DNA from: Bacteroidales bacterium
Lineage (GTDB): Bacteria > Bacteroidota > Bacteroidia > Bacteroidales > TTA-H9
Direction: 5' to 3'
DNA: 48,102 nt
NCBI GenBank assembly: GCA_028689615.1
Contig: JAQVCV010000033.1
Coordinates: forward strand, 1 to 48,102
Shown: piece after piece, positions 8,284 through 16,456 of the stretch
Layout: each line of letters opens with the position of its first letter
Position numbering within the stretch: position 1 is the stretch's first letter
Notes under the pieces: model-generated
What the model was told of the DNA's origin: nothing
Databases searched by the model: none
The model's input: only the letters and a program-made list of their open reading frames with translations
Position numbers and translations under genes: made by a program

Positions 8284-9033
8284 ATGAACCACCCAATCTG
8301 CCGCTCCCTCCTGACCCTTGCTTTTGTGATCTCAGCCTGTTCTCTTTCAGCACAATACAGTTCTGAATACTGGTACCAAAAAGGTTACCTTTCTATTGCA
8401 GCAGGGCCGGCTTCTCCCGGCCCCGATCTCGCCGCGAGTGTGTCGCCCGGCCTGATGGCCAACAACGGACTTCTGGCCGATGTCGATTACAATTATATGG
8501 TGGCCTACGGCTTTGGTGTTGGACTCAACCTGGGCCTCGATTATTATGGACTAAACCAAGATGCCTTTTTGGCCGAAGCTTCCCCTGAAACGTACTCCTG
8601 CAAGGGCGGGTTTTTATCGGGTCGTATGGGACTCAACCTGTTGATGAACGTTCCGTTGGAGATTATTCCCGATAAATTTACCCTCAACCTTACTGCCGAA
8701 CTCAACGGAGGATTGCGCAGTTACACAATTCCCGATATAGATTTGTTCCACAGCGAACTCGAGAATAAATATACAGAGATCAGCTACCGGAGCCGTGCAA
8801 ATGTGATGGGATATGCCGGTTACAGCACCGGACTGCAGTTTCTCTTCAACAACCGGTTCGGGGTAACCGTTTCCTATTCTGTGCTGTTCGCCACACGTCA
8901 CCGCATCAATTACTCCGTGCGCGCTTTCGATGCCGCAGGCAACCTTTATGAAGAAGAGGATTATCTGAGCGCCCGACTCGACAGGAGCGGGCTCCAGTTC
9001 GGACTTCTTTTCATTTTAAGCAGCCGGGATTAG
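8284..9033 (+). CDS. Outer-membrane beta-barrel protein
   Basis: A 249-residue secreted protein. The signal peptide (1-24) ends in SLSAQ. The rest alternates short polar turns with amphipathic strands rich in Gly, Tyr and Leu (for example YGFGVGLNLGLDYYGLN, GLRSYTIPDIDLF, TGLQFLFNNRFGVTVSYSVLF), the pattern of a small outer-membrane barrel of eight to ten strands. It ends LQFGLLFILSSRD, so the last strand is followed by three polar residues and not a terminal Phe. It is probably translated with the PKD lipoprotein 11 bases upstream. Function is unknown. Confidence 0.75.
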   Translation: MNHPICRSLLTLAFVISACSLSAQYSSEYWYQKGYLSIAAGPASPGPDLAASVSPGLMANNGLLADVDYNYMVAYGFGVGLNLGLDYYGLNQDAFLAEASPETYSCKGGFLSGRMGLNLLMNVPLEIIPDKFTLNLTAELNGGLRSYTIPDIDLFHSELENKYTEISYRSRANVMGYAGYSTGLQFLFNNRFGVTVSYSVLFATRHRINYSVRAFDAAGNLYEEEDYLSARLDRSGLQFGLLFILSSRD

Positions 9034-9035
9034 GG

Positions 9036-9190
9036 GCGTCCTGGATAGTGATCGGGAGGGGAGAGGGGGAGAAGGGGAGAAGAGGCGAGAGGAGAGAGGC
9101 GAGAGGCGAGAGGAGAAGGGGCGAGAGGCGAGAGGAGAGAGGCGAGATGGGGTGAAGGGGCGAAGGGGCGTCCTGGATAGTGATCGGGAG
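9036..9190 (+). repeat. Direct repeats flanking a GAGGCGAGAGG purine tract
   Basis: GCGTCCTGGATAGTGATCGG occurs at about 9036-9055 and 9168-9187. Between them lies a purine-only tract of GAGAGGCGAGAGG-like words, the same words that follow the two T9SS genes at the left end. Confidence 0.75.
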
Positions 9191-9202
9191 GCGAAGGGTG
9201 GT

Positions 9203-9324
9203 TCCTGTAGGGACGCACTGCCGTGCGTCTCAAACCATTCCCAATAGGTTGATTAATGAGGATTCAGGGCGAAGGGGCGTTGGGTTGTTTCTGTAGAGAC
9301 GCACGGCCGTGCGTCTCAAACCTT
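9203..9324 (+). repeat. Palindromic GACGCAC...GTGCGTC repeat, two copies
   Basis: CTGTAGGGACGCACTGCCGTGCGTCTC at 9206-9232 and its near copy at 9291-9317 each contain an inverted repeat, GACGCACGGCCGTGCGTC in the second copy, followed by AAACC. The sequence resembles short REP-like palindromes seen in many bacterial genomes. A third half-copy (GTGCGTCTCC) follows at 9330. Confidence 0.75.
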
Positions 9325-9373
9325 TCAAGTGCGTCTCCACCCGTTCAGAATGAGGGAGAAGGCGTGAGGAGCC

Positions 9374-9460
9374 CCAACGCCATCGCCAATCCGGTCGCTA
9401 TCGCCAACCGCCAAAGCCAAAGCCAAAAGCCAATCGCCAAAAGCCAAAAGCCAACCAATC
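9374..9460 (+). repeat. Irregular GCCAAM array
   Basis: CCAACGCCATCGCCAATCC, then GGTCGCTATCGCCAACC and a run of GCCAAA and GCCAAAA units. It matches the array at 2448-2593 in word order (CAATCC, GGTCGCTATCG, GCCAAM) but is less regular. Confidence 0.7.
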
Positions 9461-9509
9461 CAACCAAACCAAATAAACCAACAAAAACAATTTTCCCCCA
9501 CAACTGTAG

Positions 9510-9517
9510 TATATTTG
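9510..9517 (+). promoter_or_regulatory. -7 promoter box of the sensor kinase (TATATTTG)
   Basis: TATATTTGTAA fits TAnnTTTG and lies 69 bases before the sensor kinase ATG. Confidence 0.6.
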
Positions 9518-9585
9518 TAAAACGAATTGATAGTTTTTTTGCAGGCAATTTTTAATTGGATGAATCATAGGATAATCATGAAGCA

Positions 9586-12500
9586 ATGATTTGGATTTTG
9601 ACCCCGTTTTCGATGCTTTTTTTGTTGGCTACCGGCCTGTCCTGGTGGGTGGCTTACCTTGCCTGGAAACGGAAGCAGGTGAAAGGGGCTGTAGAGTTGT
9701 CGCATCTCATGGTGGCAGCCGGTTACTGGACTTTCTGGCTTGTTTTCGAGACCGCTGCTGCCAGCATTCCCATGAAGGTGTTCTGGTCGCAGGTGGCTTA
9801 CGTGGGAGCGGTTTCAACTCCGGTGTTTTATTTCATGTTCGTGGCCCGTTTCACGGGTTTTGAGCCTTCGTGGCTCAAGCAGCGCCGGTCGATTTTGTGG
9901 GTTTTGCCCGGTGCTACACTGCTGGCAGTTTTCACCAACCACTACCACCACCTGGTGTGGCCCTCCCTGTCGGCCATCGATCCCCTGACCAATGTTGTAA
10001 CCTATCATCATGGCCCTGCTTTTTGGTTGGGTTATTTTGCCTATTCCAATGCTCTTTTGCTGTCAGCCACCATCCTGCTGACGCGTTACCTGATGATGCA
10101 CAACAGCCACTTCAGGAGCCAGGCCGTATTGATTCTGGTGGCTGCTGCATCGCCCTGGATAAGCAGTTTCTTTTATGTGAGCGGAGTCGGTTTTCTTCAC
10201 GGTATCGACATTGTACCCATGAGCATGGTGCTGAGTGGCCTCCTTTTTGCCACAGCCATTCTCAAAAACTGGTTTTTGTATCTGGTGCCGGTAGCAAGAG
10301 CCATGTTGGTTGAGACCATGCCCGACGGCATCGTAGTTCTCGATCCCGCTAACCGGATTATCGACATCAACAAACCTGCCGCCATCTGGCTGCGTGTGAA
10401 ATCTATAGAAGCCACCGGAAGAACCCTCGATCAAGTGGTAAAATGCCACCCGCGGCTGCTCGCGGCTCTTACAGATCAGACGTTTGAGGGGGCTGTTGAT
10501 TTAATTGCCGACACTCCTCCAACAGTTCTAAGCATCAAGCGAAAACCCATCCCCGGGCAAGAGGGAGCCAGCCTGCTGATCATTTCCGATATCTCTGATC
10601 AGGCCGAACAGCAGCGGATAATTCTCGACTGGGGCAAGCGGTATGAATCGCTGTGGAGCATGTTCAGGTTGATGGCCGATAACATGACCGACTGGGTGTG
10701 GGCCAAAGACCTTGATGCACGTTACACCTTTGCCAACAAAGCCATTTGCGAAAAATTGCTCTTTGCTACCGATTCTAACGAGCCTTTGGGTAAACCCACA
10801 CAATATTTTATTGACCGCTCCACAGGGCCTCAAAAACACCGGCCCGACTGGTTTACTTTTGGAAGCAACATTGAACACTACGACCAACAGATTCTGACCA
10901 CGCTGGCACCTTGTCACTACGAGGAGTCGGGCTACATCAAAGGGGTCTTTCATTGCTACAGCATCCAGAAAGCACCCATTATCAACGATAAAGGCGAGCT
11001 GGTGGGCATCGTGGGAAGCGGCCGCGACATCACCCAGCAGAAGGCAGGGCAAGAGGCTCTACGAAAGAAGGAGCAGTTGCTCAACGCAGTTGCTGTGGCC
11101 GTTACGCACCTTTTGCAGCACGACGATCTGGAAAGAGCTATCAACAGGGCACTTGGTGTTTTGGGTACCTCCATGCAGGTAAACAGGGTTTATATTTTCC
11201 GCAATTCAATCCTGCCCCCTTATGCCTTGCCAGTTATGAGTCAGCTTTTCGAGTGGACCGATGGTCGCGTTGAACCACAAATCAAGAATCCTCAACTCCA
11301 AAACCTTCCCTACGAAACCACTTGTCCGCGATGGCATCAGGAACTTTCCGAGGGACGGGTATTGGCAGGGAATGTGCATCAATTCCCTGAAATTGAACAG
11401 CCTTTGCTGCTTGAACAGGGCATCTTATCGATGTTGGTTGCCCCCATTTTTATCAACACCACCTTTTGGGGTTTCATCGGGTTTGACGATTGCAACAACA
11501 TCAGGGAATGGAACCGCGATGAAACCAACATCCTGGCAGTAGCTGCCAATACCATAGGCGCGGCTTACTACAAGAATATCCAGCAGGAGGAACTTATCAA
11601 GGCTAAAGAAAAGGCCGAAGAGAGCGACAGGCTAAAATCGGCATTCCTGGCCAACATGAGCCACGAAATCAGAACCCCCATGAACGGAATACTCGGTTTC
11701 GCCGATTTGTTGAAAGAACCCGGACTCTCGGGCGATGAACAGAAAAGCTATATCGAACTCATCGAAACCAGCGGTATCAGGATGTTGGGTGTAATCAACG
11801 ATATTATTGATATTTCGAAAATTGAAGCCGGTTTGGTGGAGGTAAACAATCAGCCTTTTGTTTTAGAGGAACTTATATCAGGTATTTTCGATTTCTTTGA
11901 AGCCGAAGCGGTTAAAAGAAAAATAAAATTTGAAGTAAAATACAACCTCCCGTCGCGCCGCTCGCCCCTGGTGTCTGATCATGATAAATTAACCGGTATC
12001 CTGATCAACCTCATTAAAAATGCCTTTAAATACACTTCATACGGTTCTGTAACCTTGACCTGTGAAGTGGTTGAAGAGTCCCTTTATTTCTATGTAACCG
12101 ATACCGGCATAGGGATTCCATACCACCGTCAGCATGCTATCTTCGACAGGTTTGTTCAGGCCGATATAGCCGATAAGGAGGCCAGGCAGGGATCGGGCCT
12201 GGGGCTTTCAATAGCCAAAGCCTATGTTGAGATGCTTGGCGGTTCTATTGGAGTGAAAAGCGAACCCGGCATTGGCTCAGAATTCTATTTCAACATTCCT
12301 TACCTGCCTGACCCGCGGCATCGGGTGGCTGATGCTGAAAACGGTGGTAAGAAACCGTTTGTTGTGTTGGTTTTACCCGATGAAAACGAAGCGGTTCTGC
12401 TTGATATGCATCTGAGAAAATTCAACGTTGAAGTGGTTTCCTTCCGCCGTTTTGCCGATTGGGCTGACGTGATGAACGCGCGCCCTAAGGGCGATCTTTT

Positions 12501-12723
12501 GATTGCCGACTTTTGGCAAATCGAAAAGGCTTTCCCCGATCAGCAAGCACTTGGGCAAATGTTTAAAAACACCATCTGCCTTCATCAGGAGGCCCCGCCT
12601 GCTGCCCTTACCACCGTGTGGTCATCAGTTTATCATGCATCGAGGCCGCTGAAAGCTGCTGCAATAAAAAAAATGCTTACACAAACCTTAGCCAGCAATG
12701 AGGATACTGCGCAACATTTTTGA
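9586..12723 (+). CDS. 7TM-PAS-PAS-GAF sensor histidine kinase with degenerate receiver
   Basis: A 1045-residue membrane sensor kinase. Residues 1-~240 are a seven-TM N-terminal sensor region of the histidine-kinase 7TM type. A PAS domain (~245-345), a second PAS (~363-500) and a GAF domain (~515-670) follow. The HisKA helix carries ANMSHEIRTPMNGILGF with phospho-acceptor His693. The ATPase domain shows the N box LINLIKNAFKYT, DTGIGIP and GSGLGLSIAKAYVEMLGG. The final ~120 residues (VLVLPDENEAVLLDMHL, LIADFWQ) look like a receiver whose acidic pocket and surroundings are altered, so a true phosphorelay is doubtful. The ligand sensed is unknown. The gene overlaps the carbonic anhydrase start by 26 bases, which links the two in expression. 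No response regulator lies beside it. Confidence 0.9.
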   Translation: MIWILTPFSMLFLLATGLSWWVAYLAWKRKQVKGAVELSHLMVAAGYWTFWLVFETAAASIPMKVFWSQVAYVGAVSTPVFYFMFVARFTGFEPSWLKQRRSILWVLPGATLLAVFTNHYHHLVWPSLSAIDPLTNVVTYHHGPAFWLGYFAYSNALLLSATILLTRYLMMHNSHFRSQAVLILVAAASPWISSFFYVSGVGFLHGIDIVPMSMVLSGLLFATAILKNWFLYLVPVARAMLVETMPDGIVVLDPANRIIDINKPAAIWLRVKSIEATGRTLDQVVKCHPRLLAALTDQTFEGAVDLIADTPPTVLSIKRKPIPGQEGASLLIISDISDQAEQQRIILDWGKRYESLWSMFRLMADNMTDWVWAKDLDARYTFANKAICEKLLFATDSNEPLGKPTQYFIDRSTGPQKHRPDWFTFGSNIEHYDQQILTTLAPCHYEESGYIKGVFHCYSIQKAPIINDKGELVGIVGSGRDITQQKAGQEALRKKEQLLNAVAVAVTHLLQHDDLERAINRALGVLGTSMQVNRVYIFRNSILPPYALPVMSQLFEWTDGRVEPQIKNPQLQNLPYETTCPRWHQELSEGRVLAGNVHQFPEIEQPLLLEQGILSMLVAPIFINTTFWGFIGFDDCNNIREWNRDETNILAVAANTIGAAYYKNIQQEELIKAKEKAEESDRLKSAFLANMSHEIRTPMNGILGFADLLKEPGLSGDEQKSYIELIETSGIRMLGVINDIIDISKIEAGLVEVNNQPFVLEELISGIFDFFEAEAVKRKIKFEVKYNLPSRRSPLVSDHDKLTGILINLIKNAFKYTSYGSVTLTCEVVEESLYFYVTDTGIGIPYHRQHAIFDRFVQADIADKEARQGSGLGLSIAKAYVEMLGGSIGVKSEPGIGSEFYFNIPYLPDPRHRVADAENGGKKPFVVLVLPDENEAVLLDMHLRKFNVEVVSFRRFADWADVMNARPKGDLLIADFWQIEKAFPDQQALGQMFKNTICLHQEAPPAALTTVWSSVYHASRPLKAAAIKKMLTQTLASNEDTAQHF

Positions 12724-13312
12724 ACAAAACCGCCAATGGGCCGATTCTATTAAGCAAGCCGACCCAGGTTTTTTTAGTCGCCTGGCCAAACATCAGTCGC
12801 CCTACATTCTTTGGATAGGGTGTGCCGATAGCCGTGTGCCGGCTAACCAGATCACCAACCTCCCTCCCGGCGATCTTTTCGTTCACCGCAACATCGCCAA
12901 CCTGGTGGTTCATACCGATTTGAATTGCCTCTCGGTGATTCAGTATGCCGTGGAGGTGTTGAAGGTAAAACACATCGTGGTGTGTGGTCATTACGGTTGT
13001 GGAGGAGTGAAAGCCTCGATGGAGGAGACTGATCATGGTTTGATTGATAATTGGCTGCGACACATCCGCGATGTCCAGCGCTTTCATTCCGCTACGCTCA
13101 TTCCGCTAAATCCCGACGAGAGGTTCGATCGCCTTTGTGAATTGAACATCCGCGAACAGGTTGTCAATGTTTGCAACACCACCATCGTGAAAAAAGCCTG
13201 GGAAAACGGGTACCAGCTTACCGTTCACGGCTGGATTTACAGCATCAGCAACGGTCTGCTCACCGATCTGGATCTTTGCGTCACAGGGCCCCATGAAATA
13301 CCCGAACATTAA
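12698..13312 (+). CDS. Beta-class carbonic anhydrase
   Basis: A 204-residue cytosolic enzyme that interconverts CO2 and bicarbonate. Zinc ligands and partners are in place: CADSR (Cys42, Asp44, Arg46) and CGHYGCGG (His98, Cys101). The region VHRNIANLVVHTDLNCLSVIQY is typical of the can/cynT-like clade. The start is inside the 3' end of the sensor kinase gene; the first residues MRILRNIFEQNRQWADSI match the usual N-terminal helix of the family, so the overlapping ATG is likely right. It is probably translated by coupling with the kinase. A hairpin follows at 13318. Bicarbonate supply for carboxylations or pH balance is the expected role. The gene symbol is left open because can and cynT cannot be told apart here. 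Confidence 0.95.
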   Translation: MRILRNIFEQNRQWADSIKQADPGFFSRLAKHQSPYILWIGCADSRVPANQITNLPPGDLFVHRNIANLVVHTDLNCLSVIQYAVEVLKVKHIVVCGHYGCGGVKASMEETDHGLIDNWLRHIRDVQRFHSATLIPLNPDERFDRLCELNIREQVVNVCNTTIVKKAWENGYQLTVHGWIYSISNGLLTDLDLCVTGPHEIPEH

Positions 13313-13317
13313 AAAAA

Positions 13318-13341
13318 AGCTCTGCCATTGCCGGCAGAGCT
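13318..13341 (+). terminator. Hairpin after carbonic anhydrase
   Basis: AAGCTCTGCC and GGCAGAGCTT form a perfect ten-base stem with a short ATTGCC-type loop. The 5' side is preceded by an A run and the 3' side by only a weak T-rich stretch, so termination efficiency is uncertain. Confidence 0.6.
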
Positions 13342-13540
13342 TGTGTTGAAAAAAACCACTACTTGTAGTGTCTTCCAACCCTAATTAACCAGAAACCAGC
13401 AGTCTGGATTGGATCGGCCGCCTCGTGCCTCCCGGCAAAAAACGTCAGCATCTCCAGCTTAGCTTTACGTTTGAGCATTATCTTTACGCGGGCTGAAGTG
13501 CCCGTGGAGAACCCGTGGGCAACTTCAACATTCACGCTTT

Positions 13541-13700
13541 ATACCGCGTCTTGGTGAAAATGCGAAGCATTTTAACCTTATAAGTGCCGACCCTTCGGCA
13601 ATAGAGGCGGTTAATCCCGAAGCGCTTCGCTCTCGGGACGAAGATCGTACCGAGAGGCTTGACCTATAGAAAAGTCGTAAAATCAAGCCGATTCGGTATA
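13541..13700 (+). repeat. Dispersed repeat family B, copy 1 (MITE-like)
   Basis: The copy begins ATACCGCGTC and ends GATTCGGTAT, imperfect terminal inverted repeats. Inside are AAAATGCGAAGCATTT, CTTATAAGTGCCGACCCT, AGAGGCGGTTAATCCCGAA, CTCTCGGGACGAAGATCG and TACCGAGAGG. The same blocks recur at 22570-22688 and, inverted, at 46701-47105. There is no coding capacity. Confidence 0.85.
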
Positions 13701-13771
13701 TCGACCCTGAAACCCATCTCAGGTTTAACCCGACTGGATTGCCCGGATAAAAATTTCATAAAAAAGTGGCT

Positions 13772-13779
13772 TACCTTTG
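13772..13779 (+). promoter_or_regulatory. -7 promoter box of mgsA (TACCTTTG)
   Basis: TACCTTTG lies 18 bases before the ATG at 13797. Because it falls inside the longer open frame, it argues for the 13797 start. Confidence 0.65.
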
Positions 13780-13796
13780 TCAGAAATTTCGTTACC

Positions 13797-14279
13797 ATGA
13801 ATAACCAAACTGTTGCTGCTGCCCAACCCAAAACCATTGCCCTGGTTGCTCACGACAATTGCAAGTCCGACCTGGTGGAATGGGTTCGGTGGAACTCTGC
13901 CGAGCTGTTGAAACACAACCTGATATGCACCGGAACTACAGGCAGGCTGATAGAACAGGCCCTGTTGGAATCAGAACCCGATGCTCAAGTGCATCTTACC
14001 AGGCTCAAGTCGGGACCACTTGGCGGCGACTTGCAACTGGGGGCTCTCATCGCCGAGCAAAAGATCGACCTGCTCTTCTTTTTCTGGGACCCCATGCAAC
14101 CCCAGCCTCACGATGTTGACGTGAAAGCCCTCCTGCGCATTGCCGTGGTTTACAACCTCCCTACAGCCAACAACCGTGCTACGGCCGATTACCTCATCGC
14201 ATCAACCTTAATGACACACCCCTACCAGCCCAGGCAAACCGATTTTTCATCGTATCTTAACCGCGATACCAACCGTTAA
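13797..14279 (+). CDS. mgsA: Methylglyoxal synthase
   Basis: A 160-residue cytosolic enzyme that converts dihydroxyacetone phosphate to methylglyoxal and phosphate, a bypass relieving sugar-phosphate stress. The family blocks are present: ALVAHDNCKSDLVEW (His19, Asp20), CTGTTGR, SGPLGGDLQLGA with the catalytic Asp78, and FFWDPMQPQPHDVDVKALLR followed by NRATADYLI. Its length is normal (E. coli about 150). The start at 13797 is preferred over upstream ones because a promoter box lies at 13772 and the upstream frame is repeat B sequence. It is monocistronic as far as can be seen; the next gene has its own promoter. Phosphate usually inhibits this enzyme allosterically, of interest given the phosphate operon in this window, although they are far apart. 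Confidence 0.95.
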   Translation: MNNQTVAAAQPKTIALVAHDNCKSDLVEWVRWNSAELLKHNLICTGTTGRLIEQALLESEPDAQVHLTRLKSGPLGGDLQLGALIAEQKIDLLFFFWDPMQPQPHDVDVKALLRIAVVYNLPTANNRATADYLIASTLMTHPYQPRQTDFSSYLNRDTNR

Positions 14280-14381
14280 ACCAGTATTAGCCAAATGGTT
14301 AAATTTCAGCGATCAACAACAATGTTGGTGCTAAATCTTCTCGTTTTCAAAATATTATAACCATTGCTTGTTGCTAAGTTG

Positions 14382-14389
14382 TATCTTTG
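14382..14389 (+). promoter_or_regulatory. -7 promoter box (TATCTTTG) of the nitronate monooxygenase-like gene
   Basis: TATCTTTGCAGTCC lies 27 bases before the ATG at 14416 and rules out starts upstream of it. The ATCTTTGCAGTCC string recurs exactly at 18495 before the aspartase fusion. Confidence 0.7.
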
Positions 14390-14415
14390 CAGTCCATTTA
14401 TTAACCAACGAATTT

Positions 14416-15498
14416 ATGCGTGAACTGCGAATAGGGGATTTGGTTGTACCAATTCCCGTCATACAAGGAGGGATGGGAGTGGGGGTGAGCCTCTCGGGGC
14501 TTGCTGCTGCTGTTGCCAACCAGGGCGGCGTGGGTGTTATATCGAGTGCCGGACTTGGCCTTCTCTATCGAAATTTCTCGACCGATTTTCTGGAAGCCAG
14601 CATTCTGGGTCTCAAAGAGGAGATCAGAAAAGTGAAGGAGAAAACCAAAGGAATTATCGGGGTGAACATCATGGTAGCCATGTCGAATTACGAAGATATG
14701 GTTAAAACTGCTATAGCCGAGAAGATCGACATCATCTTCTCTGGTGCCGGAATGCCGCTCAATCTGCCCAAATTTCTTACTCCCGACAGCGTCACCAAGC
14801 TGGCTCCCATTGTTTCATCGGGTAAAGCTGCCCGTTTGATTTGTGAGAAGTGGAAAACCCTTTACGACTACCTGCCCGATGCTTTCGTGGTGGAAGGGCC
14901 CAAAGCCGGTGGCCATCTGGGTTTCAAGGCTGAACAGATCAACGATCCGGGTTACGCCCTCGAAAACCTGGTGCCTGAAGTGGTGCGCGAGGTGCGTGTG
15001 TATGAGGAGAAATACAACAAATCGATTCCGGTGATTGCAGCCGGTGGTGTTTACAGCGGAGCCGACGTTTACGACATGATTGCCCGTGGTGCCAGTGGTG
15101 TTCAGTTGGGAACCCGTTTTGTGACTACTGCCGAATGCGATGCCTCCGACGGTTTTAAACAGGCTTATATCGATGCGGATGAGAGCCAGATCGAGATCAT
15201 CCAAAGTCCTGTCGGGATGCCTGGCCGGGCTATTCGCAACAGCTTTATCGACAAGGTGAGACTGGGACTGAAACATCCCGTGAGTTGCCCTGTGAAATGC
15301 ATCAAAACCTGCGATATTACCAATACCCCCTATTGCATCATTTCGGCATTGATGAATGCTTACCGTGGCAATCTAAACAATGGATACGCTTTTGCCGGAA
15401 GCAATGCTTTCAGGGCTAAGGCCATTACCACGGTAAAAGAGGTGATGGACGATTTGAAGGCCGGTTTTATGGAACGGCTCGAAGAGTTCCGTCGTTGA
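14416..15498 (+). CDS. Nitronate monooxygenase family flavoenzyme
   Basis: A 360-residue TIM-barrel FMN enzyme of the 2-nitropropane dioxygenase / nitronate monooxygenase group. Visible features are PVIQGGMGVGVS at the N-terminus, VISSAGLGLL, GVNIMVA, DAFVVEGPKAGGHLG (with the His used as a base in the family), VIAAGGVYSGADV and GASGVQLGTRF, the FMN phosphate-binding end. A four-cysteine stretch, HPVSCPVKCIKTCD with a further Cys in TPYC (~295-315), is present and may bind metal or be structural. The family oxidises alkyl nitronates; related FabK-type enoyl-ACP reductases share the fold, and this protein could act on another substrate. The start at 14416 is set by the promoter box at 14382. 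A strong terminator follows. Confidence 0.88.
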   Translation: MRELRIGDLVVPIPVIQGGMGVGVSLSGLAAAVANQGGVGVISSAGLGLLYRNFSTDFLEASILGLKEEIRKVKEKTKGIIGVNIMVAMSNYEDMVKTAIAEKIDIIFSGAGMPLNLPKFLTPDSVTKLAPIVSSGKAARLICEKWKTLYDYLPDAFVVEGPKAGGHLGFKAEQINDPGYALENLVPEVVREVRVYEEKYNKSIPVIAAGGVYSGADVYDMIARGASGVQLGTRFVTTAECDASDGFKQAYIDADESQIEIIQSPVGMPGRAIRNSFIDKVRLGLKHPVSCPVKCIKTCDITNTPYCIISALMNAYRGNLNNGYAFAGSNAFRAKAITTVKEVMDDLKAGFMERLEEFRR

Positions 15499-15504
15499 AA
15501 TACC

Positions 15505-15536
15505 AAAGGGGAGGATGCAATCCTCCCCTTTTTTTT
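15505..15536 (+). terminator. Intrinsic terminator
   Basis: AAGGGGAGGA and TCCTCCCCTT form a perfect stem around TGCAA, followed by TTTTTT. It ends the nitronate monooxygenase transcript and stands between it and the convergent pyrF. Confidence 0.92.
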
Positions 15537-15598
15537 CTATTATTTTGGAATGTCACGCTCTGGTCTGACTGGCAGAAAAGGGAATGACAAGGTGGATT

Positions 15599-16426
15599 CT
15601 ACAACCAGGCTGCCATTTCCTGTTGCATCGATTGAGCCTCCTGGCGGGCTTTTTCGGCAAAGTCGGTTCCTGTTGAGGCAAACAGGATGCTTCGTGAGGC
15701 GTTCACAAGCAGACCGCATTCGGGGGTCATTCCATATCTGACCACCTCGGCAAGGCTGCCTCCCTGTGCTCCCACGCCTGGAACCAGCAGGAAGTTGTTG
15801 GGGACAATGCGGCGGATGTCGGCCAACATTTCGGCTTTGGTAGCTCCCACCACATACATCATGTTTTCAGGGGTTCCCCAGTTTTTCGACCGCGTGAGCA
15901 CCTCTTCAAATAGCCGGAGTCCGGTGGCTTTGTTTTCTATTATTTGAAAGTCGAAAGCCCCTTTGTTGGATGTTAAAGCCAACAAAACTACCCATTTATC
16001 GTCGAAACCGAGAAAGGGTTTCACCGAGTCTTCGCCCATGTAGGGGGCTACTGTAATGGCATCGAATTCAAACCCCGACTCTTTCGGGCAGAAAACGCTG
16101 CGGGCATACTGCTCGGAGGTGTTCCCGATATCGCCTCTTTTGGCGTCGGCAATGGTGAATACCTGGTCAGAAAAGCGGTTGAGGTATTGCATGGTTTGCT
16201 CAAGCGATTGCAACCCTTTCACACCACGGCTTTCGTAGAAAGCCAGGTTGGGTTTGTAGGCTACGGCCAGGTGGATGGTGGCATCGATAATGGCCTTGTT
16301 GAATGCAAACACCGGATCGGGTTCAGAAAGCAGATGCCTGGGAATCTTGTTGATGTCGCTGTCGAGCCCGACACACAGGAACGATTTCTTGCGACGTATG
16401 AGTTCGATGAGTTGTTGGCGGTTCAT
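15599..16426 (-). CDS. pyrF: Orotidine 5'-phosphate decarboxylase (subfamily 2)
   Basis: A 275-residue enzyme that decarboxylates OMP to UMP, the last step of de novo pyrimidine synthesis. FLCVGLDSD (~17-24), [10 protein letters not shown] (~56-65) and the catalytic [11 protein letters not shown] (Asp94, Lys96, Asp99) are clear. The length and the [10 protein letters not shown] form mark subfamily 2 of the family. The phosphate-binding end shows [12 protein letters not shown]. It lies 30 bases downstream of prfA on the same strand and has no promoter box of its own, so the two are likely one operon, prfA-pyrF. Confidence 0.95.
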   Translation of the reverse strand: MNRQQLIELIRRKKSFLCVGLDSDINKIPRHLLSEPDPVFAFNKAIIDATIHLAVAYKPNLAFYESRGVKGLQSLEQTMQYLNRFSDQVFTIADAKRGDIGNTSEQYARSVFCPKESGFEFDAITVAPYMGEDSVKPFLGFDDKWVVLLALTSNKGAFDFQIIENKATGLRLFEEVLTRSKNWGTPENMMYVVGATKAEMLADIRRIVPNNFLLVPGVGAQGGSLAEVVRYGMTPECGLLVNASRSILFASTGTDFAEKARQEAQSMQQEMAAWL

Positions 16427-16456
16427 GTGGTGAAAATGGAGGTTGGTTATCTGTTT

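Larger units (their letters stand above)
9034..9585. other. Repeat-rich intergenic region before the sensor kinase
   Basis: No gene is credible in these 552 bases. They hold a direct repeat GCGTCCTGGATAGTGATCGG (9036 and 9168) bracketing a purine tract (9055-9165), two copies of a palindromic GACGCAC repeat (9206 and 9291), an irregular GCCAAM array (9374-9460), and the sensor-kinase promoter at 9510. Confidence 0.8.
13313..13796. other. Intergenic region with terminator, repeat B copy 1 and mgsA promoter
   Basis: These 484 bases hold a hairpin after the carbonic anhydrase (13318-13341), a CACTACTTGTAGTG palindrome near 13359, unassigned sequence to 13540, a full copy of repeat family B (13541-13700), and the mgsA promoter box at 13772. 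No gene is credible; the open frame reaching back from mgsA to 13659 is repeat-derived. Confidence 0.75.

Noticed and set aside
13659-13796. Upstream extension of mgsA
   Set aside because: It is repeat B sequence with the promoter box inside; the conserved protein begins at 13797.
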